A stretch of 64,000 nucleotides of DNA from Hyphodiscus hymeniophilus (taxonomy: Eukaryota > Ascomycota > Leotiomycetes > Helotiales > Hyphodiscaceae). The stretch covers positions 1,302,001 through 1,366,000 of the forward strand of contig VNKQ01000012.1 in assembly GCA_016508695.1 (NCBI GenBank), read 5' to 3'. Both the position numbers and the translations under genes were made by a program. Positions 22,892 to 34,601 of this stretch are shown one piece after another; positions within the stretch are counted from its first letter, which is position 1; every line of letters begins with the position of its first letter. Below the pieces are notes generated by a model. That model searched no databases and had not been told where the DNA came from. It saw nothing but the letters and a program-made list of their open reading frames with translations.

Positions 22892-25423
22892 CTAGTGCCC
22901 AGCAACCTCCTCCTCTGCCCATCCATTAAGTCCATTTATAGATCCACTCATACTTCCATCGTTGATTGCAAGTCCATACGCATTACCATTGCCCATACCA
23001 CCGGAGAACGAGCTCTGGTACTGGTGTCCACGTCTTTGCTGCTCTCCACCATTTCCACTCTCTTGGAATCCATTGATCTGCTGAGCGAAAACAGGCAAGC
23101 TGACAGCTCGGTTATGTTGGCTTCTAGCTGGGGCGAGGAAGCCATTCATCGTCTGGGATTCAGTGACATTGATATTCTGGAATCCGCTGATGGAAGCGCT
23201 CTGTTGATGACCCATTCCTCCTTGGTTCTGCTGTGGGATGTCCAAAGCGTCGAGATTGGAGGAGCTGCCGTTTCCGTACAAAGCAGCTTGCTGAGCTACA
23301 AGGACCTGTTGTTGCTGCTGCTGCAATTGAGCTACCGAGTATGGGTCAAGCTGCTGCTGTTGTTGCTGAGCCTGGGCTTGCTGAGAGACTTGGTTGAGAT
23401 ACATAGTGAGAGGGTTGTTGCTACCAGCATTCAAAATCGTCGAAGGAGTGGGAGCTGGCTGCTGGAAGTTTTGGCCAGTGCTGCCATTCGCGGAACCGGG
23501 TGCTGCAGAGCCTGTCGGCGAGGAACCATTCTGGCTGGGCTGAAGACCACCGCTGTTTGGCGGAGGTGAGTTGACGCCATCGTTGCGTGGGGGTTGTTGA
23601 GACTGTGCGACTTGACGAGGTGGGTTACCACAACGATCCTTGCCGAAATTGACCTTGAATCGGCGGTAATCATCCTTGCCCCTGACAGCCTCAATAGCCT
23701 TGATGGCGTTTGCAATGTTGGTGAAGTTGACGAAAGCGCAGCTCTTCTCTCGGAGAGTGTTGATTAGCTCGATTTCACCGTACTCCGAGAAGTCCTGTCT
23801 CAGTCTCTCCTCAGTCCAAGACTCATCCAAGTTACCAATATAGACGTTGCGGGACGCTCCACCGCTGACAGCAAGAGCGATGGCGGCTGGAAGAGCTCCG
23901 GAGTGTTTGCCCCATCCAATCTTCAACCTTCTGTTGTGAATCATTAGACCTTGCAAGTTGCTCAAAGCGTAGAAGGAAGCCGCAGAAGTAGGATCAATAA
24001 ATGTGACAAAGCAGATGTGCTTGTCGGGTATATATCGAATATGGTGTAAAAGTCCACCTCTGACAACATTACAAATTTCTTCAATCGTGGTTTCCGGGTG
24101 AATGTTTCCAAGATAAACGGTGCGATTGCCAAGATTATTAATTCCTCCAGCTGTTGTTGCGACAGCAGCCGCAGCCACGGACTGTTGAGCGAGAGCATTC
24201 GAGATGAGATCACGATCAGCTCCATTGAGAACATGTGCATATCCAGGAGCGATGCCAAGATACTGAGCAGCATTCTGCTGTTGAGTTTTTGAGACGTATG
24301 CACATCTATCCTTGCCGTAGTAAACGCGTCGTGGCGACTGCCATTTTGGCTCTTGGGGCAGCTGTGAGACAGCCTTGATTGCGTTGCCGATTGACAGGAA
24401 ATGAACGAATCCAATAGCCTTCTCGCGGACAATCTTAACGGTATCAATTGGACCGAACTTGCTCAGATCATCGCGGAGTTCATCCTCTGTAACCTCCTCC
24501 CCAAGATTGCCCAAGTAAACGTTTCTAGAGGCACCTGACTGCTGCACAGCGAGGGCGACAGAAGTTGGTACTTGAGAGGGCTTGCCCCATCCAACCTTGA
24601 TATCCTGTCCTCTAATGGACAGTTTCTTCAAGATCGCATCGGAGTGGAAGTGTGTGGCGGAGCTTCCATCCAGAAAAGAAATGAAAGCGCAATTCTTGTC
24701 TGGCAGAAGCCTCACAGACTCAATCTGGCCACTGCGCACGTGTCCCAAGATCTCCTCCGCTGATGTCTCTGGGGGAATGTTGCCCAAGTATACGGTTCTG
24801 CTTGTTCCTGAAACCAATCCTGGAGGCATGTGACCTGGGGAAGACGGAGAGATCTGCAATTGCTGCATCTGGTTGCTCATGGTAGTAAATTGTCCCGTAG
24901 GTGATTGCTGGCTGTAGAATTGTGGTGCACCATATGTTGAGGGAGAGACGAGAGATTGGTACATCTGTGGGGACATTTGTTGCACGGAATTGTTCAAGTT
25001 CTGCTGCTGCTGCTGTTGTTGTTGTTGTTGCTGCTGTGCTTGTTGTTGTTGATTGTGATGCTGTTGCTGGAACCCGGCAAAGTTCTGGAATTGGGGACTG
25101 GCAAAGGCTGCTGGCGTGCCTGGTTGAAATGGAGAGCCAAGGAGGAGTTGTGAAGGGAGTAGAGGAGTAAATTGCATGTCGAAGCCCGTGCCTGGCGTCT
25201 GCATGTCATTTTGGCCTTGTTGCATCGATTGCGTGTTGATTGAAGGAATGTTCGCTCTGCTACGCGGGTGTCTGTCCCCATATCCTCCCATTGAAAATTG
25301 ATTCGAACTGTATGCACCATGGGAGAAGCCAGTATCACTGTTTGAGGGTTTTGAGACGTGTCCTGGGAATCTGTTGGCCGTGGCCGCTCCTGGGCCATTC
25401 TGAATGGCTTGAGCTTCCTGCAT
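22892..25423 (-). CDS. Four-RRM RNA-binding protein, Nrd1-like
   Basis: A single exon of 843 residues. The N-terminal 200 residues are Gln/Ser/Pro-rich with a polyQ tract. Four RRMs follow, each with clear RNP motifs: RTVYLGNIPPET with NCAFISFLD, RNVYLGNLGEEVT with AIGFVHFLS, RTVYLGNIHPETT with HICFVTFID, and RNVYIGNLDESWT with SCAFVNFTN. They lie roughly at residues 205-275, 295-370, 430-505 and 525-600. The C-terminal 240 residues are again Gln/Asn/Gly-rich and likely disordered. Order and spacing match S. pombe Nrd1 (Msa2), which binds mRNAs of differentiation and mating genes. Post-transcriptional control and granule formation are inferences. Confidence 0.9.
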   Translation of the reverse strand: MQEAQAIQNGPGAATANRFPGHVSKPSNSDTGFSHGAYSSNQFSMGGYGDRHPRSRANIPSINTQSMQQGQNDMQTPGTGFDMQFTPLLPSQLLLGSPFQPGTPAAFASPQFQNFAGFQQQHHNQQQQAQQQQQQQQQQQQNLNNSVQQMSPQMYQSLVSPSTYGAPQFYSQQSPTGQFTTMSNQMQQLQISPSSPGHMPPGLVSGTSRTVYLGNIPPETSAEEILGHVRSGQIESVRLLPDKNCAFISFLDGSSATHFHSDAILKKLSIRGQDIKVGWGKPSQVPTSVALAVQQSGASRNVYLGNLGEEVTEDELRDDLSKFGPIDTVKIVREKAIGFVHFLSIGNAIKAVSQLPQEPKWQSPRRVYYGKDRCAYVSKTQQQNAAQYLGIAPGYAHVLNGADRDLISNALAQQSVAAAAVATTAGGINNLGNRTVYLGNIHPETTIEEICNVVRGGLLHHIRYIPDKHICFVTFIDPTSAASFYALSNLQGLMIHNRRLKIGWGKHSGALPAAIALAVSGGASRNVYIGNLDESWTEERLRQDFSEYGEIELINTLREKSCAFVNFTNIANAIKAIEAVRGKDDYRRFKVNFGKDRCGNPPRQVAQSQQPPRNDGVNSPPPNSGGLQPSQNGSSPTGSAAPGSANGSTGQNFQQPAPTPSTILNAGSNNPLTMYLNQVSQQAQAQQQQQQLDPYSVAQLQQQQQQVLVAQQAALYGNGSSSNLDALDIPQQNQGGMGHQQSASISGFQNINVTESQTMNGFLAPARSQHNRAVSLPVFAQQINGFQESGNGGEQQRRGHQYQSSFSGGMGNGNAYGLAINDGSMSGSINGLNGWAEEEVAGH
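25001..25051 (+). repeat. CTG/TTG trinucleotide repeat encoding polyglutamine
   Basis: Run of CTG, TTG and TGC-phase triplets in the Nrd1-like gene that reads as polyGln on the coding strand. It is a length-variable tract between the N-terminal disordered region and RRM1. Confidence 0.85.
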
Positions 25424-27361
25424 CCCAAGGAGATGAGGTGGCAGGACAAAGCTGTCCCGCGCTAACGGAGATATGACCGCCGTTTTGAAGGATTAAAAGT
25501 GCCTGAGTGAGGCACGAAGTTGTTGGTAGGTATTGAAATACAAGTCGGTCAATTGACTGCGAGGTTGAGCAATTGATGGCGAGGAGGAATGTATGGCCCT
25601 TGGCAAAGATCTCGCAACAATTGAAAAGGTCGTGGAAGATCGGTCGTTCGTTCGAGGAGGGAGGGCTTAGAAATGCTGGATGTATAAACACAGGTCTTAT
25701 ATAGAATTAAGAATCATATGTATACAAGGATATCGAAGTCGAAACGGAAGATGTATTATCTGCGATAGATCGAGGAAATGCCCGTGGGCAACGACTTTGT
25801 TGTTGTATTGCTGGAAGTTCTCGAATGCTCTCGACTGTACAAGGGCTTCTGAGTGAGCTGGGCGTGGAGGTCCTTGCTATTGACGAGGTAGAACAAAGAA
25901 TGTGGATGGTTATTGGGGATTAGAGAGCGAGTGTCTGGACCACTAAAAAGATAATAGAAAGGGATATGGGTAGAAAGAATAAAGAGAAAGCAGCAGCAAA
26001 GAAGATCGAGCCCGTAATGAGTGTGGCTTTGGTCTTGAGGAACCAAAGAAGGAGGAGGTTGAAGATAAAATGGAAAAAGATGAGGGAGAGCAGCAAGACG
26101 ACGAAGAGGAGGACGACGAGAAGGGAGAGGCCCGAAAAGGGTTGCTTAATTTCGACAGGAGGATATGCTAGTCCAGAGGTGGGAAGGTGTGTTGACAGGG
26201 GAGGGTGCTGACCGGTGCCAATGGGGCCATTCCACCATTCCGTACCTAAACATGCAAGCCCCGATCCAAGGGAAACCCAAGAATGGGGTCCTGATTCATG
26301 ACCTACCCAAGGTATCTACCAAGCTTTAAAGTCTAAGAAACCATATATATCTTCACACACTCCACTCTTAAACTGCTGGCAAAACATACAATGGCGATGC
26401 CATGCCCAACTACGAATAAGCACTAGGAGGGACCATCAGCAGAACGAACTATCATTGTATTATCTTAAGTACTACTACACTGTACCCATTACAGTAGAGA
26501 CATCCTCCCTCACACAACAGAGACCCTGCTTACCTTGCTCTGGGCTAGGCAATGACCTACCTATTATGCAGTCCGAACTCAATACATTGTCTCTAAAATC
26601 TAAATGATCCAAGGAGATATCCGTCCCCCTTTCGAGATATCCTATCCCACAGAGAAAGGCTCAAACAGACCAACATACTTCACTGACCTCCCCTATCTAT
26701 GAAAGAAGAGAGCACTGATTCCACTCTACTACAGCTCTAGACCAAGACCGACGAGCGAGCACACGACAGCATATGCGGGAGTAAGTTTCATTTTCTCTGA
26801 CATGTTTCAGGCTTGGCAGAAGTATCAAAATATCACCATCTTCTGGCACTCGAGTTACCTATGACACCCGCAGCACGGCACGGATGAGGCTTTGCGGCTG
26901 ACAGTTTTTCCCATCTGTAACGTCTCCCGTTAACTTCGAGGGCTGGACAAGTCTCGCATCGTGCTTCAAGGAACTTCCTCGTACCCCTTTCCTCGTGCAC
27001 GTGATGTGATACCCGCCTGGAAGGATCCCCGTTCCAGGCGCTTGTGCTCCCGAAACAGGGTGTTACACTTCCATCCTAGCCTATATTCATACTACTATGC
27101 CGTTGGTTGCCATGCTTCAGGAAAGCTTCGATCAGTGCTAGGTTCTCAGGATCTGGAATTGTCATTTATTCGCCATGGGATCGATTCACCAAGAACTCTC
27201 TTTATAGTCTATCTTTGGCAACCAAGCAAAACTATCATCGTACAGAATTTCATTGATTATGCGACCACCAATTGTGCAATTCCTGGATATCGTCTCTTCT
27301 TATCTCGTCACGCTCGCTTGCAGTTTCATATAACCTCATCGTCCAATGGTGGATAAGAAGC
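25424..27361. other. Long intergenic region, no gene recognised
   Basis: About 1.9 kb between the Nrd1-like start and the AsnRS 3' end. The first 600 bases are likely a long promoter and leader of the RNA-binding protein, as is common for fungal regulators. Open frames at 25966-26211 (plus) and 25335-25691 (minus) are low-complexity and not supported. Confidence 0.45.
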
Positions 27362-29178
27362 TCAAGGCTTGCAACGACCCATGAATCTCGGATAGAGGCA
27401 ACAAGTACGAACAGAGTGTTGTTTGCAGATCCACGCAATGAATCGCTCAAGTCCCAATCCATAACCACCGTGAGGGGATGTGCCGTACCTGCTTGTCATT
27501 AGTGATTGGATGCTTGGAACGAAATTTGCAAAACTTACTTCCGCTGCTCAGTGTACCAGTAATACTCATTTGGAGAGATACCCTCACGCTTGTACGCCTC
27601 CATGAGCTCCTCATACCCTTCCATTCTCATCGACCCTCCCACGATCTCGCCAACGCCAGGCATCAGGACGTCGACACTCTCCGTGACTCTCAGATCAGCC
27701 TCCTCTTTCTTCATGTAGAAGGATTTGATCTCGACAGGGAAGTGAGTAAGAAGAATGGGCAAGTTGATGATGTCTGTCATTTTTCGTTCCGCAGCCTCAG
27801 CAATATCATCGCCGAACACATGAAGCTTGCCCTCTTCGTTGAGGATGGGTGGATCTTGTGCGTTCAACCAATCAATTGCATCAGCATATCGCATTCTCTT
27901 AAATGGTCTGGTGGGGGCCGCGAAGTCAGGGTTGAGCTCTTTGATATAACCAGCAATCTCTTTGTCATCCATGATCGTGGTGATAACCTTGCTGATGATC
28001 TCCTCCAAATGGTCTAGAAGATCCTCAAAGTCGATAAAATCCAATTCGGCTTCGACATGGGTATATTCCGAAAGATGACGACGGGTAAGGGACTTCTCGG
28101 CTCGAAATGACTTTTCGATGCAGTAAACGTTGCCCAGACTAGGAAGGCCGGTTTCGAGGTAAAGTTGGGACGATTGGGTTAGATATGTCTTCTCTCCATA
28201 GTAGTCCAATTCGAACAAGGTAGAGCCACCTTCCACCTGTGTTTGTACGAAAGCTGGAGGACTGATCTTGGTGAAGGCCATTTCTTTGTAAGCTTTGGCA
28301 AAAGCCCACTCGACTGCAGATCGGACCTTCATGACGGATGAGGCAGTATCTCCTCGAAGTACCAGATGTCGGTTGTCCAGCATGGCAGATTCCCATGCAT
28401 CCTGTTGAGCAGACACTCTGTTGGTGATAGCGTCGGCGTCAGATGGCGAAGCTCCAAGCACCTTGTAATAATCGACATGTAACTCTCGGTTGTCAGGTGC
28501 TTTTTGACCAGCAAGAACCTTTTTCATCTCCCCGAAGAGAGTTAAAGAGGTACCTTGGGCGAAAGTGAGTGCATCATACGTTTTGGTGAGGTCTCCTGAG
28601 AGAACGCATTGAAGATGACCATATCCATCGACCAGTGTAAGGAAAGTTGCCTGTTTTTGCTGGCGTAGTCTGTGTATCCGACCTGAAACCTTGACTCGAG
28701 TCCCCCTCACATCTCCCTCGCCCAATTCGACATTCTTTTGGCCAATCGTAATCTTCACAGCTTTTGGCAGAGACGAGTCTTCCTTCAAAACAATCTTTTT
28801 CGCATCTTCGAAGGTCTTGAGACGTATTTTCTCCTTCTCGTCCTCCTGACTCGCCGCTTGCTGTTGCTTCAACAACTTCTTCTTGTGTGCATCCAATGCG
28901 CCCTGAGCCTTCTTGACTGCACTCTTCGCTGGTTCCTTCCAAACTAATCGCTCAGCTGGATCTCCGTCTGCGCTGACAGGTCCACTTTCAGAGGATCGTG
29001 ATTGGTATGATTTTCCCTCGCTGCCACCGTGTTGAATATATGCGAACGCCAAAGACTTGTACGGCTTGCTTTCTGCTCCCGTCGCAGACTCGTCGTCGGC
29101 GCCCGTATCTGTGTCGATATAAATTGTTTCCATCTTGGAGTCTTTGACTCGGTCTGCAAGATCCAGTATCGCGGCCAT
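27362..29178 (-). CDS. Asparaginyl-tRNA synthetase, cytosolic
   Basis: Two exons (29178-27539, 27488-27362) encode 588 residues. A fungal/animal-type N-terminal extension with a Lys/Gln-rich helix precedes the OB-fold anticodon-binding domain (VKVSGRIHRLRQQKQATFLTLVDG). The class II catalytic core follows: motif 2 around CIEKSFRAEKSLTRRHLSEYTHVEAE, and motif 3 YGLGLERFIAW in exon 2. The C-terminus CCLYPRFMGRCKP is typical of AsnRS. The enzyme charges tRNA-Asn in the cytosol. The intron splits the codon before YGTSPHGGYG, within the conserved C-terminal part. No mitochondrial presequence is obvious. Confidence 0.95.
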
Positions 29179-29688
29179 GTCTTTTGTGTGCTTTGTGTCT
29201 CAATTGATCGGTGAGCTTTTGGGAAATTGAGCTTGGTGGGGTGAATTTGGATAAAGTAAGGTACCTAGAGACGGCGGAGTCACACCGCCTTGAGTCATGT
29301 AAGTGGAATTCAGTATCTGCTTAATTTTTCCGAATAATCATTAACACGAGTCGACGCGATAGTCGACATTATCGTTTACGACGCGCTTGAATTAGATAGT
29401 TAATCATCCACACACTTGCGGCGTCCTCGCAATGACTCCAAGTCTAAGAGCATTCGCCTGCTAGTCAAAAGCTCGAGTTCTTCTGCTATTTCTTTTATCC
29501 TCCATCTCTCGAAATCCTATACCATTAATTTCTTTGGAGGCGATAATCAACGATCCAACACGGTCTTTAACTGTCTCGACAGCTCGGAGTACGGACCAGT
29601 GCTGACTTGGCTCATTGTGGCTTCTCGAAAGGCTCTGTTGAACGCATTTGGCGCATTAGGAATTTCAGCAATCCAGCCTTTTTTCAAG
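29179..29688. promoter_or_regulatory. Divergent promoter region, AsnRS / DNA ligase I
   Basis: About 510 bases between start codons. The ligase frame is open upstream through 29416 without an ATG and may encode a non-AUG leader (see findings). A short upstream frame (ATG at 29431, 10 codons) lies in another frame. TCGACGCG and GTCGAC motifs near 29350-29366 resemble MluI-type (ACGCGT-like) S-phase boxes only loosely. Confidence 0.45.
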
Positions 29689-32650
29689 ATGCCTCCTGCG
29701 CAGGCTACTCTGGGGTATGTTAAAGACTCCCAGACCACCTTAGGGTGCGTCAATCTCCTTGTCACCTTCGGAACCCAGTCTGACTTTCCCGCACACAGCA
29801 AGTTCTTTGGACAGCCAAATGGCACGAAACCACCTGCGAAGCAATCGAAACTTGCTTTTTCATCCAAGTCGACGGCCAAAGAACATCCCAGCTCAAGCTC
29901 GAGCAAGGAAAATGAAGATGTTGAGATGAAGGACGAAGAGACAGAGGCAGACATCAAGCCCAAGGTCGAAAAGGAAGAGGATGTTGATATAAAGGAAGGT
30001 GTGAAGGTAGAGACAGGTTTGTTGTGCGACGGATCTATCGATATATAGGCCGACTGACTAGCTGCAGAAACGAAGAAACGGTCGCGAACCCCTTCTTTTT
30101 TCCCAACCAAGTCCGAGAAACCAGAAGTCAAGCAGGAGGCTATCGTGGTAGAAGAGAAAGACGATGAAGATGATGAGCCTGTGCTGAAACGACCTCGCCG
30201 GAATGGCAAGACCGAGATAGAGGTAGCGAAGGCTTCCGAGTCCAAGCCAAAAGTTGCTGCCAGTTCTGGAACAGAGAAAAAGTCTAAGAGCATGCCACCA
30301 CCATCCCAGAAAATTAAGAAAGAAGAACCAGAAGAAGAGGATAATGACGAGATCGAGGAAGTCAGCTTCAAGACGAAGATGGCCAAGCGGAGAGACTCTG
30401 ATGCATCGGCATCTACTTCGGGGGTAGAGGATATCGCAGAGGAAGACGAAGAAGAGGATGATGACGAGGACGAAAAGCCAGAAGTGGCTGCCAAGGCCCG
30501 AGAAAAGATCCAAACAACTCTGAAGTCGAAGGCAAAGGATCCATACCCGGATTGGAAACCTGGAGAGCCAGTTCCATATGCTGCTCTGTGTACGACCTTC
30601 TCTTTAATTGAAATGACCTCGAAGCGACTGATCATTACGGCTCATTGCTCATTGTTCCTTCGGCAAGTTCTACGACTTACTCCCGATGACCTTCTACCGA
30701 CCGTATTACTCGTGATCAATAAATTGGCTGCAGATTATGCTGGTATCGAGCTGGGTATCGGCGAATCTTTGATTATGAAAGCCATTGGAGAATCGACTGG
30801 ACGCAGTTTAGCTGTCATCAAACAAGACCAGAAGGAGATTGGTGATCTCGGCCTGGTAGCTGTCAAGAGTAGGGCAAATCAACCTACAATGTTCAAGCCA
30901 AAACCTCTGAGTGTCAGAGGCGTTCACAAAGGGCTCATGGATATCGCTACGGTCACTGGTCATGGAGCCCAGCAAAGAAAAGTGGATGGTATCAAGAAAC
31001 TGCTTTCAGCTGCAGACGGTTCAAAATCTGGCAAAGTGGATATCACCAAAGATAAGGGTGGCCCAAGTGAAGCAAAATATATTGTTCGATTCCTCGAGGG
31101 AAAGCTTCGCCTAGGCTTGGCAGAAAAGACTGTCTTGACTGCTCTAGCTCAGGCAATGGTATGTCACGAGGTCGAGGCAAAAGGATCTGGAAAGGTGCCA
31201 AGCACAGAGCAACTTGCCAATGGCGAGTCCATGTTGAAGACGGTCTTCAGGTAATTACTCAGTCTCATCAAAGCACACTCTGCTGATATCGTCCACAGCA
31301 ATCTCCCCAGCTATGATGTGATCATTCCAGCAATGATAAAGCATGGCATCATGAATTTGAGTGATAATTGCAAGCTCCAACCTGGTGTACCCCTTAAACC
31401 TATGTTAGCGAAACCCACCAAAGCTATCACGGAGGTGCTCGATCGTTTCGAAGGTCAGACTTTTACTTGCGAGTACAAATATGACGGAGAAAGAGCGCAG
31501 ATTCATTACGTGGCCAAGGATTCCCCGCAACAGTACCGTAGCGCTATTCCATCGAAGACGCCGACCTCCGGAATTGAAGCAATTTTCTCCCGCAACTCCG
31601 AAGACTTGTCAAAGAAGTACCCAGACATCTTAGCAAAGCTACACACATGGGTAAAGCCTGATACCAAGAGCTTTGTCCTGGATTGCGAAAGTGTCGCATG
31701 GGATATGGCCGAAAAGAAAGTGTTGCCATTTCAACAGCTAATGACACGGAAGAAGAAGGATGTCAAGATTGAGGATGTAAAAGTGAAAGTATCGGTGTTT
31801 GCATTCGATCTCCTCTTCCTCAATGGAGAAGCAATTGTCGAGAAGCCCCTGCGAGAACGCCGCGAACTTTTGCACAGTGCTTTTATTCCTGTTGAGGGTG
31901 AATTTGGATTCGCTACTAGCATGGACGGTCAAGAAATCGAGGAAATCCAACAATTCCTTGACGAGTCCGTCAAAGCATCCTGTGAAGGTCTTATGGTCAA
32001 GATGTTAGATGGTCCCGAAAGCGGGTACGAGCCTAGCAAGCGAAGTCGAAATTGGCTCAAGGTATGTTCCACTGCATTATCTCCTCGTACAACACTAAGG
32101 CGCCCGTCTCCAGATTAAGAAAGATTACCTATCGGGCATTGGCGACTCTCTTGACCTCGTCGTCCTCGGCGCCTACTATGGTAAAGGTAAACGCACATCC
32201 GTATACGGTGCCTTCTTACTCGCATGCTATAACAGCGCTTCCGATACCTACGAGACTATATGTAACATCGGTACGGGATTTTCGGAAGCAGTTCTCGAAG
32301 AACTGCATTCACAACTCTCATCGATCGTTATTGATCGTCCGAAACCTTTCTACTCTCACTCATCAGGCAACCAACATCAGCCCGATGTCTGGTTTGAGCC
32401 GAAATTCGTCTGGGAAGTCAAGACAGCTGATCTGACACTCAGTCCGAGATACAAGGCTGGATGTAAGGAGGGCGTTGATCCTAGTGGCGAGAAGGGCATT
32501 AGTCTACGTTTCCCTCGCTTCATCAAGATCCGTGACGATAAGAAGCCGGACATGGCGACCACGGGGCGACAAGTTGCGGAGATGTATAGGAAGCAGGAGA
32601 GTGTGACGTCGAGTAAAGGACCTGCTGTGGATGATAACTACGAGTACTGA
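29689..32650 (+). CDS. CDC9: DNA ligase I (ATP-dependent, replicative)
   Basis: Five exons (29689-29744, 29799-30016, 30068-31250, 31299-32061, 32114-32650) encode 918 residues with matching phases. The start MPPAQATLGYV, followed by TLGKFFGQPNG at the first junction, resembles a PIP box for PCNA binding. An acidic, Lys/Glu-rich disordered region precedes the DNA-binding domain. The adenylation motif I, EYKYDGERAQIH, holds the active-site Lys. KPMLAKPTK and the C-terminal OB-fold (FEPKFVWEVKTADLTLSP, GISLRFPRFIKIRDDK) complete the catalytic core. It joins Okazaki fragments and repair nicks in the nucleus. A mitochondrial form is common in this family and may start upstream. Confidence 0.95.
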
Positions 32651-34601
32651 TCCGAGCCATCGGTTGTGGCCAGGGATACGGATGCCGGATCAGCGGTGTG
32701 GTTGCATAGGGCTTGAAGGATTGGCGTTGCACGGCTACTACGAGGATCACTCAAACGTGCATATGGTGTTGGCCATGTATGAGTCTTCGGAAATGGTTTA
32801 CCTATGATCAGTACATCGCATGAAATACAAAATACGAGCTACAGCATTATACACTGTGAGATACATTCAAGCTCATCCGCGTCGACCATTTGTTATTATG
32901 GTTATCCTGTTCAAGCGCAAACTATCTTCTCATCGAAATCTGCACTAGAGCTATAAAGTAAAACGATGTTTCTGTGACCACTGGATTTCTTCTATACTCT
33001 CGTTGAGGCAGCTTCAGACAACCCAATTCATTCAAATCATCCGCGATTCCGCGTAAGTGTCTGCTCGGTTCAAATTGAATGTCATCCTAAATACACCCAA
33101 ATGTTCGTTTTCTAAGATTCGCCATACATCGATCAGGCGGAATGGAAGGGAGGGTGGAAGAAAAGACTTGATATCCTAACATTTGGCATCGATAATATCC
33201 AAGCACCGAACAGGAAATCAGCAAAGGGACACAAACAGTCTGACAGATCCATCCGGAAATGAACCTTGCAACAGTCCCTCCGCACAGGCTGAAGCAGCAA
33301 ACCATGCTCTCAGGTCCGAGACGCTTGCCATATGTGGCAGGATTTTATCAGGGGCGGAAAGACGATGATGTGTTAGGAATCTGGTTCTGAAACATTGTTC
33401 AAGTAAACAACCTGGCGGTTCATTCCGAGAGTCTTGCGGGATGGGATCAGGACATCGCATCTCGTAGCCACCAGCCAAAGCGAAATTTGAATCGCATGCT
33501 GCATCCTCGAGCCATGGTCCGAACTTTCGGGAGAGCAGTTGATGAACTGTTCAAATTGTCGGACGTGGGCTATCCGGCTGCAAGAGTGTCTGGGCCTTGA
33601 CCCAATTAGCTATTTCAGTTGTTTGAAATTGTATCTCAAAGGATGTCGGATTTCTGGTTTCCGAAATTCTGGACAGGGAAAATTGGTTGATAGTGCTATT
33701 TTAACTCACAGATGCTCGCACATTGTCTCGTTACTACAATTGGTTCACAATAAACGCAGAGGAGGGACTTGCAGAGCTCGCTTCGTTACGCATGACATGC
33801 CCTGAGGATTTCCGTGTGATCCTTACGTCCAGATCTCGTATGTGATTCTTATTGCTTAATGGCTTGTACTAAAAGGATAGTCTTATCGACATGATTGTCG
33901 TTGTCGAAGGATTGTCGTTGTCGAAAGGAATGTCGTTGTCGAAAGCAATGCCGTTGTCGAAAGAGGTAAGAATGACAAAAATTCATAAGAGCAGAAAGAT
34001 TTCAGTAAATCCATCCCTCCTCTTTTCGTCTCTTAAGCCCTCTTGCTGGCTTGATAAACGTTGAATACTTTAAACCCTGTGGTTTTCCGTTTTCCTGAAG
34101 AGGTCCCACTTGTCATAGGCTGGTCCAGGAGTTCTGGTGCTCATCCGCCCACCGTCGCTAATAGAAGCAAATTTCTCCCCTCAAACGGTATTTACGGGCG
34201 TCTGGCTCGTCGTCACAAGATCCTCTGCCCAGAGCTTTTGTATCAGCCTTATGAGTGTGCTGCGATAGTTGAAAGGAAAGCCCCCAATGAAAGCAGCGTA
34301 GATAACTACAATCAGTAAGTAACGGTATATTTTGGCAGAGGATGTAGATCTCAATACTGAGATGAGATGCGTACCTGCCCGCAAAGAACACTAAACTTGC
34401 TTCCGTACTGCTAGACGACTCGTTCTTGAGACAAATCAAGTATACACCGAAGGTGATGTAAATGCTAAATGAAAGATAGAGAAATCAACATATCAAAGTT
34501 GAAATATTGGTGATGGCATTCCTTTTGTGCTTGGTTTAGCAAATTGGAAGTGTACGATATCCACGCCGATATCTTCCCATCTTCCTTTCCACCTCGGCAC
34601 A
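32651..34601. other. Long intergenic region with a minisatellite
   Basis: About 1.95 kb between the convergent ends of DNA ligase I and the Vma22-like gene. Apart from a short tandem repeat at 33896-33966 I see no gene. A minus-strand pair of hydrophobic frames (34158-34439) cannot be joined in phase. Confidence 0.5.
33896..33966 (+). repeat. Minisatellite, four units of 17-18 bases
   Basis: Four direct copies of a unit beginning TGTCGTTGTCGAA (lengths 17, 18, 18, 18), with one substitution (TGCCG) in the last copy. The inner TCGTTGTCGA is nearly palindromic. It lies in noncoding DNA. Confidence 0.88.

Noticed and set aside
22709..23569. 286-residue open frame on the plus strand, antisense to the Nrd1-like gene
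   Set aside because: Leu/Ser-rich mirror of polyQ-rich coding sequence; no domain, and the minus frame is clearly the gene.
25966..26211. Lys/Arg-rich plus-strand frame
   Set aside because: Purine-run low complexity and no similarity; begins in the probable Nrd1 leader region.
29547..30635. 362-residue minus-strand frame across the DNA ligase N-terminus
   Set aside because: Ser-run composition is the complement of the Lys/Glu-rich ligase region; crosses confirmed ligase introns.
34158..34439. Minus-strand hydrophobic frames resembling a two-helix membrane protein (YITFGVYLICLK / VIYAAFIGGFPF)
   Set aside because: The only usable donor and acceptor leave the frames out of phase and no start exon is convincing; perhaps a relic.
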